Counted from the stretch's first letter, positions 34,113-43,505 are shown. The stretch: DNA of 64,000 nucleotides from Euzebya tangerina (GCF_003074135.1 NZ_PPDK01000001.1:62001-126000), one strand, 5' to 3'. The notes: a model not told the origin generated them from the sequence alone. A program made the numbers and translations.

Positions 34113-35846
34113 TCAGACGCTCGTCAGGGCAGCCGCCACCGCATCTCGGATCGTGTGGTACCGGGCTGACTCTGTCGGTGTGTCGGTGGTGACCTCGATC
34201 AGAGTGATGCCCGGCGTCGCCCAGGCGTCCGCCATGGCCCGTGCCACCTCTGTGATCGTGTCGACTGCGGTGTAACGGTGGCCCATGGTCGACGCGAGCC
34301 CCTCCAGCGGCACGCTGTGCGGGGTCGTGAACAGTCGGCGAAAGGGCGCCGCAGGCACTCGCGTGCCGTAGGGCAGCAGATGGAAGATGCCTCCGCCGTC
34401 GTTGTTGATGACCACGATCGGCAGCGGCGGGACGGGCTCGTCCGGTCCGATCACGAGGCCGGTGAGGTCGTGGATCACCGAGAGGTCACCGGCCAGGGCC
34501 ACGGTCGGCCCGTCGTGGCCGAGGGCCGCCCCGACAGCGGTGGAGAGGAACCCGTCGATGCCTGACGCCCCGCGGTTGCCGAGCACCCGCAGACCCGGCC
34601 GCGGGAGCATGACCTCGTTCAGGTGTCGGATGACAAGACTGCTCGCCACCACCAGCTGACCGCCGTCGGGCACGGCTTGGGCGACCTCCCGGGTCATCCC
34701 CAACTCGCTGATCTTCGCCCCATCGAGCAACTCGTCCACGGTGGTGCCGGCTACCTGGTCGGCGGCAGCCCACGCACGGGCGAACTCCGGAGCCTGGGGC
34801 GAGGCATCGCCGAGCCAGCTGACGACAGACTCGGTGAGCCGGTGGGTCACGCTCTGTCCGGGGTCCCAGCCTCGCTGCAACGGATCGCACATGACCACGA
34901 TGTCGGCGGCATCGATCATCGCCGTGATGGCACGGGACAGCACGGGCCGGCCCAGCTGGAGCACGACATCCGGCTGGTTGACGGCGAGGAAGTCCGGTGC
35001 GGAGGCCAGCCAGTGCCCGGTCCGGATCACGTCAGGACGGGTGCGCAGTCCACTGGTGGGCTCGGCGATGACGGGGATGCCGAGCCGCTCGGCTGCGTCC
35101 AGTATCCGCTCCGCCGTCTTGTCACGGGTGTCGGTGGACTGCCCGGCAAGGGCTCCCTCCCCGGCGACCACGACGGTCCGACGGCCACCGAGGAGGGTGG
35201 GCGGCACCTCCGCGGTGGTGTCCCCTGGGTCAGGAGCGATGGATCGGGAGGATTCGGTCGGGAGCGTTGTGGGTTCGCCGCCGGCGGTCGGGCCGCCGTC
35301 CAGGGTGAGTACCGCGGGCGGAGGGGGGTCCAGCAGCGGTTCGGGGAGCGGGACGTTGAGGTGGACCGGGCCCGGCCAGGGGCCGGTGGCCGCTGTCACG
35401 GCGTTCCGCACGTGGTGACCGACGTCCTCCGCCGCGGACCCGATGACGTCGTCGAACCACCGGACCGCGCGGCCATAGAGCCCGACCTGATCGATGGTCT
35501 GGTTGGCGCCCGTGCCCCGCAGCTCGACGGGCCGGTCCGCGGTCACGACGATCAGTGGCACACCGGCCGCATCCGCCTCGATCACGGCCGGGTGGTAGTT
35601 GGCCGTCGCCGTTCCGGAGGAGCAGAGGACCGCCGCAGGGCGACCGCTGCCGCGGCTCAGCCCGAGGGCGAGGAAGGCCGCCGTGCGCTCATCGATGCGG
35701 ACGTGCAGGCGGAAGTCGTCCGGGCGCGCGGCGACGGCCAGGGCCAGCGGGGCGTTTCGTGAGCCGGGTGAGATCACGAAATCGGTGACCCCGGCCATGG
35801 CCAGGTGACCGATCAGGATCCGCCCGGTCTCCGGCGCGGTCAGCAC
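34113..35846 (-). CDS. menD: 2-succinyl-5-enolpyruvyl-6-hydroxy-3-cyclohexene-1-carboxylate synthase
   Basis: This thiamine-diphosphate enzyme joins isochorismate and 2-oxoglutarate. It has 577 residues. MenD features are DFVISPGSRNAPLALAVAA, RIDERTAAFLALG with the catalytic Glu, SSGTATANYHPAV, LRGTGANQTIDQ and the C-terminal ThDP motif near LAGDLSVIHD...VVINNDGGG. The start is GTG at 35846. It follows menC by 66 nt that contain nested inverted repeats, suggesting local control. Confidence 0.95.
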   Translation of the reverse strand: MLTAPETGRILIGHLAMAGVTDFVISPGSRNAPLALAVAARPDDFRLHVRIDERTAAFLALGLSRGSGRPAAVLCSSGTATANYHPAVIEADAAGVPLIVVTADRPVELRGTGANQTIDQVGLYGRAVRWFDDVIGSAAEDVGHHVRNAVTAATGPWPGPVHLNVPLPEPLLDPPPPAVLTLDGGPTAGGEPTTLPTESSRSIAPDPGDTTAEVPPTLLGGRRTVVVAGEGALAGQSTDTRDKTAERILDAAERLGIPVIAEPTSGLRTRPDVIRTGHWLASAPDFLAVNQPDVVLQLGRPVLSRAITAMIDAADIVVMCDPLQRGWDPGQSVTHRLTESVVSWLGDASPQAPEFARAWAAADQVAGTTVDELLDGAKISELGMTREVAQAVPDGGQLVVASSLVIRHLNEVMLPRPGLRVLGNRGASGIDGFLSTAVGAALGHDGPTVALAGDLSVIHDLTGLVIGPDEPVPPLPIVVINNDGGGIFHLLPYGTRVPAAPFRRLFTTPHSVPLEGLASTMGHRYTAVDTITEVARAMADAWATPGITLIEVTTDTPTESARYHTIRDAVAAALTSV

Positions 35847-35867
35847 ATCGGCTCGATTCCGGCGCGA

Positions 35868-35922
35868 ATGCGTCGACGCATGCGTGAGTTGTACCGGTCC
35901 GACCGGGTCACCTCACGCATGC
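35868..35922. promoter_or_regulatory. Nested inverted repeats in the menC-menD gap
   Basis: GCATGCGTGAG (35878-35888) and CTCACGCATGC (35912-35922) are perfect 11-bp arms around an inner CCGGTC-C-GACCGG repeat (35894-35906). ATGCGTCGACGCAT (35868-35881) is a separate 14-bp palindrome sharing 4 nt with the left arm, so the two folds compete. The structure lies in the leader of menD and includes the menC stop. Confidence 0.6.
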
Positions 35923-36947
35923 GCAGGACCGCCCCGCGCCGAGTCCCGGTCCGAGCCAGAGGGTTCGCGCCCGCCGCTACCGTGATGCCCGTCGCTGGCT
36001 GCCGCGCCGACGGCGGCCGCCGCCGCCAGGTACCGGTCGTGGATGTCTGCGGACGGCGGCGCGGCCCACTCCTCCACCAGACCGTCGTTCACCTCGACGG
36101 GCCCGACCGGGATGCGGCCGTCCACGGGCAGCCGTGGTGCGTGGGTGACGTCCCCCTCGAGCAGGGTCGCCGTCCCCAGACCGCAGGCATACGGAAGCTC
36201 GGGCAGCGCAGCCGCGAGGGCCGCCCCGGCCGCCAGCCCGACCGAGGTCTCGATGGCCGAGGACACCACCGCCGGTAGCCCGGCCGCCTCAACCACCCGC
36301 AGCGCCCGACGGACCCCGCCCAGCGGCTGGACCTTGACGACCACGACGTCCGCAGCCTCCAGACCGGCCACCCGCAGCGGGTCCTCGGCGGTCCGGATGG
36401 ACTCGTCCGCCGCCAACGGCACGTCGATCCGACGACGCACGGCCGCCATCTCCTCCAACGTCGAACAGGGCTGCTCGGCGTACTGCAGCCCACCCGCGGC
36501 GCGGTCGAGGACGCGGAGTGCCGCCACCGCCTGATCGGCGTCCCAGGCGGCGTTGGCATCGACCCGCACGTGCCCGTCGGGCCCGAGTGCGTCCCGCACG
36601 GCCTCGACTCTCGCCTCGTCATGCGCCAACGACTGCCCACGCTCGGCGACCTTCACCTTGGCGGTCCGACACCCACTGGCGCGGACCATCGCGTGGGCGC
36701 GCTCGGGGTCCATGGCTGGAACCGTGGTGTTGACCGGGATGGCGTTCCGCAGCGGGGCCGGCCAACCCTCGGTCGCCGCCTCCTGGGCCGCCCGCCACCA
36801 CCAGGCCGTCACTTGTGGTGGGTACTCGGGGAAGGGCGAGAACTCCCCCCACCCCGCCTCACCTCGGATGAGCAGCGCCGTCCGGCTGTCGACGCGCCGG
36901 AAGGTCACCCGGAGGGGGATCCGGACGGCGTGGGTCTCGGTGATCAC
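35913..36947 (-). CDS. menC: o-Succinylbenzoate synthase
   Basis: This is an enolase-superfamily dehydratase making o-succinylbenzoate. It has 344 residues. The catalytic Lys motif is AKVKVAE, metal ligands lie in HVRVDANAAWD, QYAEQP and PLAADESIRT, and the second Lys is in VVVKVQPLGG. The final ~30 residues are an extra Gly/Ser/His-rich tail. The GTG at 36947 lies inside the first unit of the 20-bp repeat array that separates it from menA. Confidence 0.93.
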   Translation of the reverse strand: MITETHAVRIPLRVTFRRVDSRTALLIRGEAGWGEFSPFPEYPPQVTAWWWRAAQEAATEGWPAPLRNAIPVNTTVPAMDPERAHAMVRASGCRTAKVKVAERGQSLAHDEARVEAVRDALGPDGHVRVDANAAWDADQAVAALRVLDRAAGGLQYAEQPCSTLEEMAAVRRRIDVPLAADESIRTAEDPLRVAGLEAADVVVVKVQPLGGVRRALRVVEAAGLPAVVSSAIETSVGLAAGAALAAALPELPYACGLGTATLLEGDVTHAPRLPVDGRIPVGPVEVNDGLVEEWAAPPSADIHDRYLAAAAAVGAAASDGHHGSGGREPSGSDRDSARGGPAHA

Positions 36948-37050
36948 GAGGTCAGGTTCCCCACCAGGAGGTCAGGTTCCCCATCACGAGGTCAGGTTCC
37001 CCACCATGAGGTCAGGTTCCCCATCACGAGGTCAGGTTCCCCACCACGAG
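36943..37050. repeat. 20-bp tandem repeat between menA and menC
   Basis: Five full units start at 36943, 36963, 36983, 37003 and 37023, with a partial unit at 37043. The unit is A(T/C)CANGAGGTCAGGTTCCCC, and odd units (ATCACGAGG) alternate with even ones (ACCANGAGG), giving a 40-bp higher-order period. The array covers the menA stop and the menC start. Confidence 0.92.
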
Positions 37051-37896
37051 GCCCACGGTCAGCGCCAGGGAGAACACCAGCTGCACCCGTGCGGTGCCAG
37101 CCAGGACCTCGATCAGCTCGGGGCCCTCGGCTCCGTTGCGGACCAGCTCCAGCGGCCTGGCCGACAATGGCACCGCCACCAGCGCGAGCAGCGGCCACAA
37201 CGATCCGGCCGAGAGACTGATCACACCGAGGAAGGCGAAGGCGAGCACGAACAGCAGCAGGAACAGCTGCCGGGTCGCGCCATCCCCCAGCACGACGGCC
37301 AGGGTCCGCTTGCCCGCCGGACCGTCCGTGGGGATGTCCCGCAGGTTGTTCGCGACCAGGATCGCCACGGCGAAGAAGCCGACGGGGAAGGCGGCGATGA
37401 CGGCGGTCCGGACGATCCGCTCGTCCTGCACGTAGGCACTGCCCACGGTTGCAACCAGCCCGAAGAAGACGAAGACGAACAGCTCACCGAGGGCCAACGA
37501 GGCGTAGGGCTTCGGCCCACCCGAGTACCCCAGCGCGGCCAGGAAGCACAGCCCCCCAACCGCCACCAACCACCACGTGGTCGCCGCCGCCAGCGCGAGC
37601 CCCGCCACCGCCGTGACCACCAGGGACACGCCGATCGCGCGCTTCATGGCCCGGGGCTCGATGAGCCCGGAGGCGACGGCCCGACGAGGGCCCACCCGCG
37701 CCTCGGTGTCGACGCCCGCCACACCGTCGAAGTAGTCGTTGGCGTAGTTGACGGCCACCTGGACCGAGACGGCCACCACCAACGCCCCGAGCGCCCGCCA
37801 CGCCACGAACGTGCTCGCAGCGGCCGTCCCGACCGCCACCGGGGCCACCGCGGCAGTCAAGGTCTTCGGCCGGGCCGCCTCGAGGTAGACGTTCAC
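37024..37896 (-). CDS. menA: 1,4-dihydroxy-2-naphthoate polyprenyltransferase
   Basis: This membrane enzyme of the UbiA superfamily attaches the isoprenoid tail to dihydroxynaphthoate. It has 290 residues with about eight helices. The first Asp-rich motif is NYANDYFDGVAGVD and the second is NNLRDIPTD. The N terminus MNVYLEAARPKTLTAAVAP is typical. The last codons (GNLTS) and the TGA stop lie in unit 5 of the 20-bp array. It is divergent from menE with 131 nt between. Confidence 0.95.
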   Translation of the reverse strand: MNVYLEAARPKTLTAAVAPVAVGTAAASTFVAWRALGALVVAVSVQVAVNYANDYFDGVAGVDTEARVGPRRAVASGLIEPRAMKRAIGVSLVVTAVAGLALAAATTWWLVAVGGLCFLAALGYSGGPKPYASLALGELFVFVFFGLVATVGSAYVQDERIVRTAVIAAFPVGFFAVAILVANNLRDIPTDGPAGKRTLAVVLGDGATRQLFLLLFVLAFAFLGVISLSAGSLWPLLALVAVPLSARPLELVRNGAEGPELIEVLAGTARVQLVFSLALTVGLVVGNLTS

Positions 37897-38027
37897 GGGC
37901 CCTCACCCGCTCGCGTGCCCCGGAGCCCCTCTGCCCCGCCCGACGAGGAGGACGTGGCCACCGGCACCCGAACGTGGTGGATTGTGGACGCGGGGCGAGT
38001 ACAGGGCACCGGCGTACCGTAGCCGCC
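37897..38027. other. Divergent menA/menE promoter region
   Basis: TACCGT at 38015-38020 ends exactly 7 nt before the menE GTG and marks a probable leaderless menE promoter. No clear promoter for menA and no strong palindrome were found. Confidence 0.4.
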
Positions 38028-39218
38028 GTGCCCGACCGTTCTCCCACCTCCGCGGGGCGCCTGCTCCTGGCCGTCCCCGCGACGGCGACCGACCTGCTCC
38101 CCCACCTCGAAGCTGCCTGGGACGGCGGGCCGGCCATCCTCCCGCTGGACCCGCGACTCCCGCTGAAGCGCCGCAGCGCGTTGCTCGCCGGTGTCAATCC
38201 CGGCGCCGTGGTCAAGCCGGACGGCCCGGTCACGCTGCCGTTCGGTGTGGACGTTCCCGACGACGTGGTCGCCGTCGTGCCGACCAGCGGATCGACCGGC
38301 CACCCGAAAGCCGTCATGCTCACCCGGCATGCGCTCGAGGCAAGCGTCCGTCGCGGCCTCGACCGGACCGATGCCGACCCGGACGTCCCCTGGCTGTGCT
38401 GCCTCCCGGTCAGTCACATCGCGGGGCTGCTGGTGCTGTTGCGCGGCATCGTCACGGGCACGCCAGCGATCCTGCACGACACCTTCGACCCAGATCGCAT
38501 CGCCGCGCTCGACCAACCGGTCCACCTGGCGGTGGTACCCACGATGCTCCGGCGGCTGGTTGCTGCCGGCGTGGCACCTGACCGGCACACGACGGTCTTG
38601 GTCGGGGGGGCGCGGGTCCCCGAGGTACTCCGCCAGCAGGTGCCCCACCTGACGGCGACGTACGGGATGACCGAGACAGCTGGCGGGTGCGTCTACGACG
38701 GGATCCCGCTGGCGGGCGTGGAGGTGTCGGAGAGCGACGCCGGCCGTCTCGTGATCGGTGGCCCCACGGTGATGGCCGGCTACCACCTGCCTGGCGCCGG
38801 CGTCCACGGCGACGGGATCGGGCTGACTCCGGATGGGCGCTTCGAGACCGAGGACGTCGGACGGGTTGCCCCGGACGGCACCGTGGAGGTGCTGGGCCGG
38901 GCCGACGACGTCATCATCACCGGTGGGGAGAAGGTGGTGGCCGCACAGGTCGCCGCGCGAATCGAGGAGCACCCGGCTGTCGTCGAAGCCGTCGTCATCG
39001 GCGTCCCCGACGAGGAGTGGGGCCAGCGGGTGGTGGCCGTCGTCGTCCCCGCGCAGGTCGGGGCGATCCTCTCCCTGGCGCTGCTCCGCTCCTTCGTCGC
39101 CGACGCGATGCCCCGGTACGCCGCCCCCCAGGACCTGGTCGTGACCAACACGCTTCCGCGGCTGCCGAACGGCAAGTTGGACCGCCAGAACCTCGTCCGC
39201 TCCGTCGCCGATCGGTGA
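38028..39218 (+). CDS. menE: o-Succinylbenzoate-CoA ligase
   Basis: This adenylate-forming enzyme activates o-succinylbenzoate. It has 396 residues, short for the superfamily but normal for actinobacterial MenE. The P-loop is VVPTSGSTGHPKAVML, A5 is TATYGMTETAGGCV, and the hinge and Lys motifs are FETEDVGR...GRADDVIITGGEKV and LPRLPNGKLDR. The GTG at 38028 is preferred because TACCGT lies 7 nt upstream. The downstream small membrane protein starts 31 nt later on the same strand. Confidence 0.94.
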   Translation: MPDRSPTSAGRLLLAVPATATDLLPHLEAAWDGGPAILPLDPRLPLKRRSALLAGVNPGAVVKPDGPVTLPFGVDVPDDVVAVVPTSGSTGHPKAVMLTRHALEASVRRGLDRTDADPDVPWLCCLPVSHIAGLLVLLRGIVTGTPAILHDTFDPDRIAALDQPVHLAVVPTMLRRLVAAGVAPDRHTTVLVGGARVPEVLRQQVPHLTATYGMTETAGGCVYDGIPLAGVEVSESDAGRLVIGGPTVMAGYHLPGAGVHGDGIGLTPDGRFETEDVGRVAPDGTVEVLGRADDVIITGGEKVVAAQVAARIEEHPAVVEAVVIGVPDEEWGQRVVAVVVPAQVGAILSLALLRSFVADAMPRYAAPQDLVVTNTLPRLPNGKLDRQNLVRSVADR

Positions 39219-39249
39219 TCCGGTGCGCAAGGCGGTACACAATGGGGGC

Positions 39250-39507
39250 ATGGACCATCTCGAACGCGGCCCCGCGCTGGCCAACGCCGTCGTCGTGCTG
39301 GGCTTCGTGGTCCTGATGACGGTGTTCCTGACCGACTCACCGTGGTCGGTCATCATCGGTGTCGGGACCGTCGTCGCCGCCGGGCTCTGGGCCGGACTCG
39401 CTGATGGTCACCCGGGCAGCGGCACGCCGGCCAGCGAATCCCCAGTCAGCACCACCTTGACCACCGACCAGCCAGCCGACGAGCGTGACCACGGACACAC
39501 CACCTGA
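39250..39507 (+). CDS. Small two-helix membrane protein
   Basis: This is an 85-residue protein with two hydrophobic segments (NAVVVLGFVVLMTVFL and VIIGVGTVVAAGLWAGLAD) followed by a hydrophilic Thr/Ser/Pro-rich tail. No family is recognised. The ATG at 39250 is preceded by GGGGG. Its last 23 nt overlap the start of the CWB2 gene, so the two are translationally linked, and it may be a subunit of the envelope system that follows. Confidence 0.65.
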   Translation: MDHLERGPALANAVVVLGFVVLMTVFLTDSPWSVIIGVGTVVAAGLWAGLADGHPGSGTPASESPVSTTLTTDQPADERDHGHTT

Positions 39508-40600
39508 CTCCCGTCGGAGGGTTCGGCGCCGCGATCCCGAGGACCAACAGGGGTGGGGCGACGTCCCCATCTCCTCACTCGAGCACCCCTACGTGCGGCT
39601 GCTGCAGGTCATCCTCTTCGCCCTCGTCATCGTCCTCGGGTTGAACGCGCTCGGGCTGTTGGATCCGCAGCCACTGACCGTCGACGTCACCCGGATCACC
39701 GGCGAGGACCCCGTCAGCGCCTCCGCCTCGGTGGCCCGGCAGAGCCACCCCGGCGACGCGCCCATTGTGGTCATCGCCGGCACCGAGGCGTTGGCCGACG
39801 GCGTCGTCGCAACCGGCCTCGCCGGCGCCCTCGACGCGCCCATCCTGCTGAACGGCACCGACGCGCTGGACCCGCAGATCCTCGACGTGATGCGCGAACT
39901 CGATGTCGCCGAGGCCGTCCTGATCGGTGGCGTCAACGCCCTCTCGGGGGACTTCGAGGCGACCCTCGAGGAGGACCTCGAGATCGAGGTGACCCGTCTG
40001 GCAGGCGCCTCGCGCTTCGATACCGCCGGCCTGGTCGCCGACCTGTTTGCCCAGGAGACCGACCCGGCCGAGATCAACGGGCTGCCGTCCGCACTCATCG
40101 TGCCCGCCGAGAACGTCTCAGCGGGTCTGGAAGCCGGCAGTCTGGCGGCCTCACGGGCCACCCCCCTGCCCATCCTGATCTCCCAGGAGGGTCGCCTGCC
40201 CGCGCCGACGCTGTCGGCCATCGACCGGCTCGGCATCGAGCAGCTCTTCGTCGTCCCGGCCGACGCCAGCGGCCAGGGCCAGATCGGGCAGGACTTCGAC
40301 GGCCCGATCCAGATCGTCCAGGGTCGCAACGGTGCGGCCCAGATCGCGATCGACGTCCGGGACTTCCGGCCGCCACGCGTCGTGGTGGTGCCGCCGGACG
40401 ACCAGGCCAGGACGCTCGTTGCCGGGCCGCTCGCGGGCCGTGAGTCCGGCGTCATCCTGACCGCCGACAGCGCCACCCAGTGGCTCGCGACCAACTGCGG
40501 CACCGTCGACGACATCTTCGTCATCGCCGAGCCCAGCATCATCGGTGATGAGTTGATCGCAGAGGCGGAGGCTGCGGCGACCCAGTGTCCGGAGGAGTAG
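39485..40600 (+). CDS. CWB2-type cell-wall-binding protein, membrane-anchored
   Basis: This 371-residue protein begins with a basic segment and a single membrane helix (LLQVILFALVIVLGLNALGLL, residues ~38-58). It then carries CWB2 (cell wall binding repeat 2) repeats: VDVTRITGEDPVSASASVARQ, VTRLAGASRFDTAGLVADLF and PIQIVQGRNGAAQIAID, each followed by an APIVVIAG or ALIVPAEN-type strand. CWB2 repeats bind teichoic-acid-like or other anionic wall polymers. It lies 7 nt before the hydrolase-ABC fusion. Confidence 0.85.
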   Translation: MTTDTPPDSRRRVRRRDPEDQQGWGDVPISSLEHPYVRLLQVILFALVIVLGLNALGLLDPQPLTVDVTRITGEDPVSASASVARQSHPGDAPIVVIAGTEALADGVVATGLAGALDAPILLNGTDALDPQILDVMRELDVAEAVLIGGVNALSGDFEATLEEDLEIEVTRLAGASRFDTAGLVADLFAQETDPAEINGLPSALIVPAENVSAGLEAGSLAASRATPLPILISQEGRLPAPTLSAIDRLGIEQLFVVPADASGQGQIGQDFDGPIQIVQGRNGAAQIAIDVRDFRPPRVVVVPPDDQARTLVAGPLAGRESGVILTADSATQWLATNCGTVDDIFVIAEPSIIGDELIAEAEAAATQCPEE

Positions 40601-40607
40601 CCCCACC

Positions 40608-43505
40608 GTGACCACCGTGCAGGCACTGGTGGCAGCCGCGGCCGCAGCGATCGGCCTGCTCATCCTGATCGCCGTGCTGCAGTCCGACCCATCGGTGACC
40701 GTCGAACCGCTCTCGGTCGACGTGCCCACCACCCCGGAGGCCGACGAGACCATCGCCGTGGACGCGGCGCTGTACCTGCCGGAGGAGACGCCCGCGCCGG
40801 CCATCATCCTGGCACACGGCTTCGGGTCCTCACGGGCCGCGTTGGACGGACCGGCACGGTCCTACGCCGAGGACGGGTACGTGGTCCTGGCCTACTCCGC
40901 GAGAGGGTTCGGGCGGTCCGGTGGTGTCATCGGCCTCAACGACCCACGGCGGGAGGTGGCCGACGTCACCGCCCTGGTGGACGTCCTTGCCGCCCGCGAC
41001 GAGGTGGTGCAGGACGGCGTGGACGACCCACGCGTCGGAATCGGAGGGGGCAGCTACGGCGGGGGCCTGAGCCTGCTGGCGGCCACCCAGGAGCCTCGAC
41101 TCGATGCGGTGGTCGCCGCGGCGGCGTGGCACAGCCTGTCACGATCGCTGGCGCCGGACGGCACCGGCGGCGGACCGGGCGTGCTGAAGGAGCAGTGGGC
41201 CAGCGTGCTGTTCACCAGCGCCGCGGTCGGCAGCTTCGCCGGAGCCGACGGGGCCGGGACGACGGACGACCCCGCGGGCGCAGGCGGCGCCCAAAGCGGC
41301 CCTGCCCCCGACCAGATCGACCTGGACGCCCTGCTCGCCGAGGCGGGCATCCAGCCCGAGGCACTCGACGGGCTGGACCTGGCCGACCTCGATCCGGCCG
41401 AGTTCGACCTCGCCGAGATCGATCTCTCGCTGTTCGCCCAACTCACACCCGATGAGGTCGACCTCAGCGACCAACCCGAACTGGCGGCGCTCAACCAGGT
41501 CGCCTGTGGTCGCTTCAGCCTGGAGATCTGCGTGCTGTACGCGCAGGCCGCCACCGTCGGACGCCTCAGCAGCGACGCCGTCGACATCCTGGACCGGGCC
41601 TCCCTCAGCGGCCGGCTGGACACCGTGACTGCGCCGACGATGCTGATCAGCGGGCTCGACGACACGCTCTTCGATCTGCGCGAGTCGGCGGACAACGCCG
41701 CCGGCCTCCAGCAGGCTGACGTGCCACTGGCCGTCCGGTGGATCAGCGGCGGCCACGGCGAGGCCAGCAGCGTCACGGCCGGTGCCGCCCGCCGGTGGTT
41801 CGACACCCACCTCCGGGGCGGCGAGGCCGGACAGCCGGTGCTCCGCTGGACCGATGCCGCATCGGGCACCCCGCAGACCAGCGAGACGCTCCCCGATGCA
41901 CGTGATCAGGCCGAGCAGCGCATCTTCACGCTGGCCCCGGACGGCGGCCTGGAGCCCGGCCGGCTGGACCCCGACACCAACAGCGTCGAGCGGCCGCTCG
42001 TCCACCCACCCGGGGGTGTACCCGCGGCGCTGTCGACGCTGCCCGGTCTGGGGTCGGTTGGTGGGCTGCTCCCCGGCGTCGACATCCCGGGACAGAACGC
42101 CACCTTCACCACCGCCCCGCTCACCGAGGACCTCACCGTGCTGGGGTCACCCCGGATCCGCGTCGGTGTCACGTCCGTCCAACCGCAGGCCGCCATCTTC
42201 GTCAAGCTCTACGACGTGACGCCGGGCGGCCAGACGACCCTCATCCACTCCGCCGTCAACCCGCAGCGCCTCGACGGGCCCGAGCAGACCGTTGCCGTCG
42301 AGTTGACCCCGGTCGCCTACCGCATCGTCGCCGGCAACCGCCTCCGCGTGACCGTTGCGACCACCGACCAGGGGTTTGCAACGGGACGGGAGCCGGGACT
42401 GGTGCTGCTGGCCGCGGGGCCTGACGCCACCCTCGGCCTCCCGGCCGTGCCGACCGAGGTGACCTCGGGTCTGCCGACGATCGTGCGCATCGCCATCCCG
42501 GTCCTGCTGATCGTCCTGCTCGCGCTGATCGGACGCCTGCTGACCGCCCGCCACGAGCAGCGCTTGCGTGACCGGACGGCGACGGCCGGGACGTCTGACG
42601 GCGTTCCACCGATCACCATTCGTGGGCTGGTCAAGGAGTTCGACGACGGCAAGGTGGCGGTCGACGGGTTGGACCTGACCGTCGAGCGCGGACAGGTCTT
42701 CGGCCTGCTGGGACCGAACGGGGCCGGGAAGACCACCACGATGCGGATGCTCCTGGGGTTGTCCTCCCCCACGGCAGGCGACATCCAGATCCTGGGACAG
42801 GACGTCTCGCCCGGTCACCCCGTCCTCGGCCGGGTTGGGGTCCTCGTCGAAGGTCCCGGCTTCGCGCCCTACCTGACCGGCATGCAGAACCTGGTCAGCT
42901 TCTGGCGGGCCGGCGGCCGGCCGCTGGAGGAGGCCAACCTCGACCGCGCTCTTGCCGTCGCCGACCTGGGTGCGGCGATCCACAAGCCGACGCGGACCTA
43001 CAGCCACGGCATGCGCCAACGGCTGGCGATCGCACAGGCGTTGCTGGGCGATCCCGAGATCCTGGTGCTCGACGAGCCCACCGACGGGCTGGACCCGGAG
43101 CAGATCAAGGCCATGCGACGGCTGCTCGCCGAGCTCGGTGAGGAGGGACTGACCGTCCTGGTGTCCAGCCATCTGCTGAGTGAGGTGGAGCAGATGTGCA
43201 CCCACGCCGCCGTGGTACGCGAGGGGAGCGTGGTGGCGGCCGGGCCGGTCAGCGAGTTGGTCGGCACGAACAGCACGCTGGTGGTGACCGCCCGGGATCT
43301 GACGCGGGCACAGGAGGTCCTGGCCGGGCTGCTGGGCGAGGATGCGGTGGCCCGTGAAGGTGAGGGGCTGGTGGTGTCGCTCAACGGATCCACCTCATCG
43401 GAGGTCATCAGCCACCTCGTGACCGAGGGGGTCGAGGTGTCGAGCGCCGCGCCGCGCGGCCGACTGGAGGACGCCTTCCTGGAACTGACGAGGGACCCCG
43501 CGTGA
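40608..43505 (+). CDS. S15-type hydrolase (CocE/X-Pro-peptidase-like) fused to an ABC transporter ATPase
   Basis: This is a 965-residue fusion. A membrane segment (residues 4-24) precedes an alpha/beta hydrolase with Ser149 in GGGSYGG, Asp351/352 in ISGLDDTLFD and His383 in SGGHGEAS. Residues ~400-620 form a C-terminal domain like X-Pro dipeptidyl-peptidases. Residues 625-646 (IVRIAIPVLLIVLLALIGR) form a second helix, and residues 665-965 an ABC ATPase with Walker A 702-709 (GPNGAGKT), YSHGMRQRL signature and Walker B ILVLDEP near 817. The topology puts the hydrolase outside and the ATPase inside. An Asp/Leu-rich insert lies at ~225-305. Confidence 0.9.
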   Translation: MTTVQALVAAAAAAIGLLILIAVLQSDPSVTVEPLSVDVPTTPEADETIAVDAALYLPEETPAPAIILAHGFGSSRAALDGPARSYAEDGYVVLAYSARGFGRSGGVIGLNDPRREVADVTALVDVLAARDEVVQDGVDDPRVGIGGGSYGGGLSLLAATQEPRLDAVVAAAAWHSLSRSLAPDGTGGGPGVLKEQWASVLFTSAAVGSFAGADGAGTTDDPAGAGGAQSGPAPDQIDLDALLAEAGIQPEALDGLDLADLDPAEFDLAEIDLSLFAQLTPDEVDLSDQPELAALNQVACGRFSLEICVLYAQAATVGRLSSDAVDILDRASLSGRLDTVTAPTMLISGLDDTLFDLRESADNAAGLQQADVPLAVRWISGGHGEASSVTAGAARRWFDTHLRGGEAGQPVLRWTDAASGTPQTSETLPDARDQAEQRIFTLAPDGGLEPGRLDPDTNSVERPLVHPPGGVPAALSTLPGLGSVGGLLPGVDIPGQNATFTTAPLTEDLTVLGSPRIRVGVTSVQPQAAIFVKLYDVTPGGQTTLIHSAVNPQRLDGPEQTVAVELTPVAYRIVAGNRLRVTVATTDQGFATGREPGLVLLAAGPDATLGLPAVPTEVTSGLPTIVRIAIPVLLIVLLALIGRLLTARHEQRLRDRTATAGTSDGVPPITIRGLVKEFDDGKVAVDGLDLTVERGQVFGLLGPNGAGKTTTMRMLLGLSSPTAGDIQILGQDVSPGHPVLGRVGVLVEGPGFAPYLTGMQNLVSFWRAGGRPLEEANLDRALAVADLGAAIHKPTRTYSHGMRQRLAIAQALLGDPEILVLDEPTDGLDPEQIKAMRRLLAELGEEGLTVLVSSHLLSEVEQMCTHAAVVREGSVVAAGPVSELVGTNSTLVVTARDLTRAQEVLAGLLGEDAVAREGEGLVVSLNGSTSSEVISHLVTEGVEVSSAAPRGRLEDAFLELTRDPA

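Noticed and set aside
36943-37050. Possible CRISPR array
   Set aside because: Units are contiguous 20-bp repeats without unique spacers and with no cas genes.
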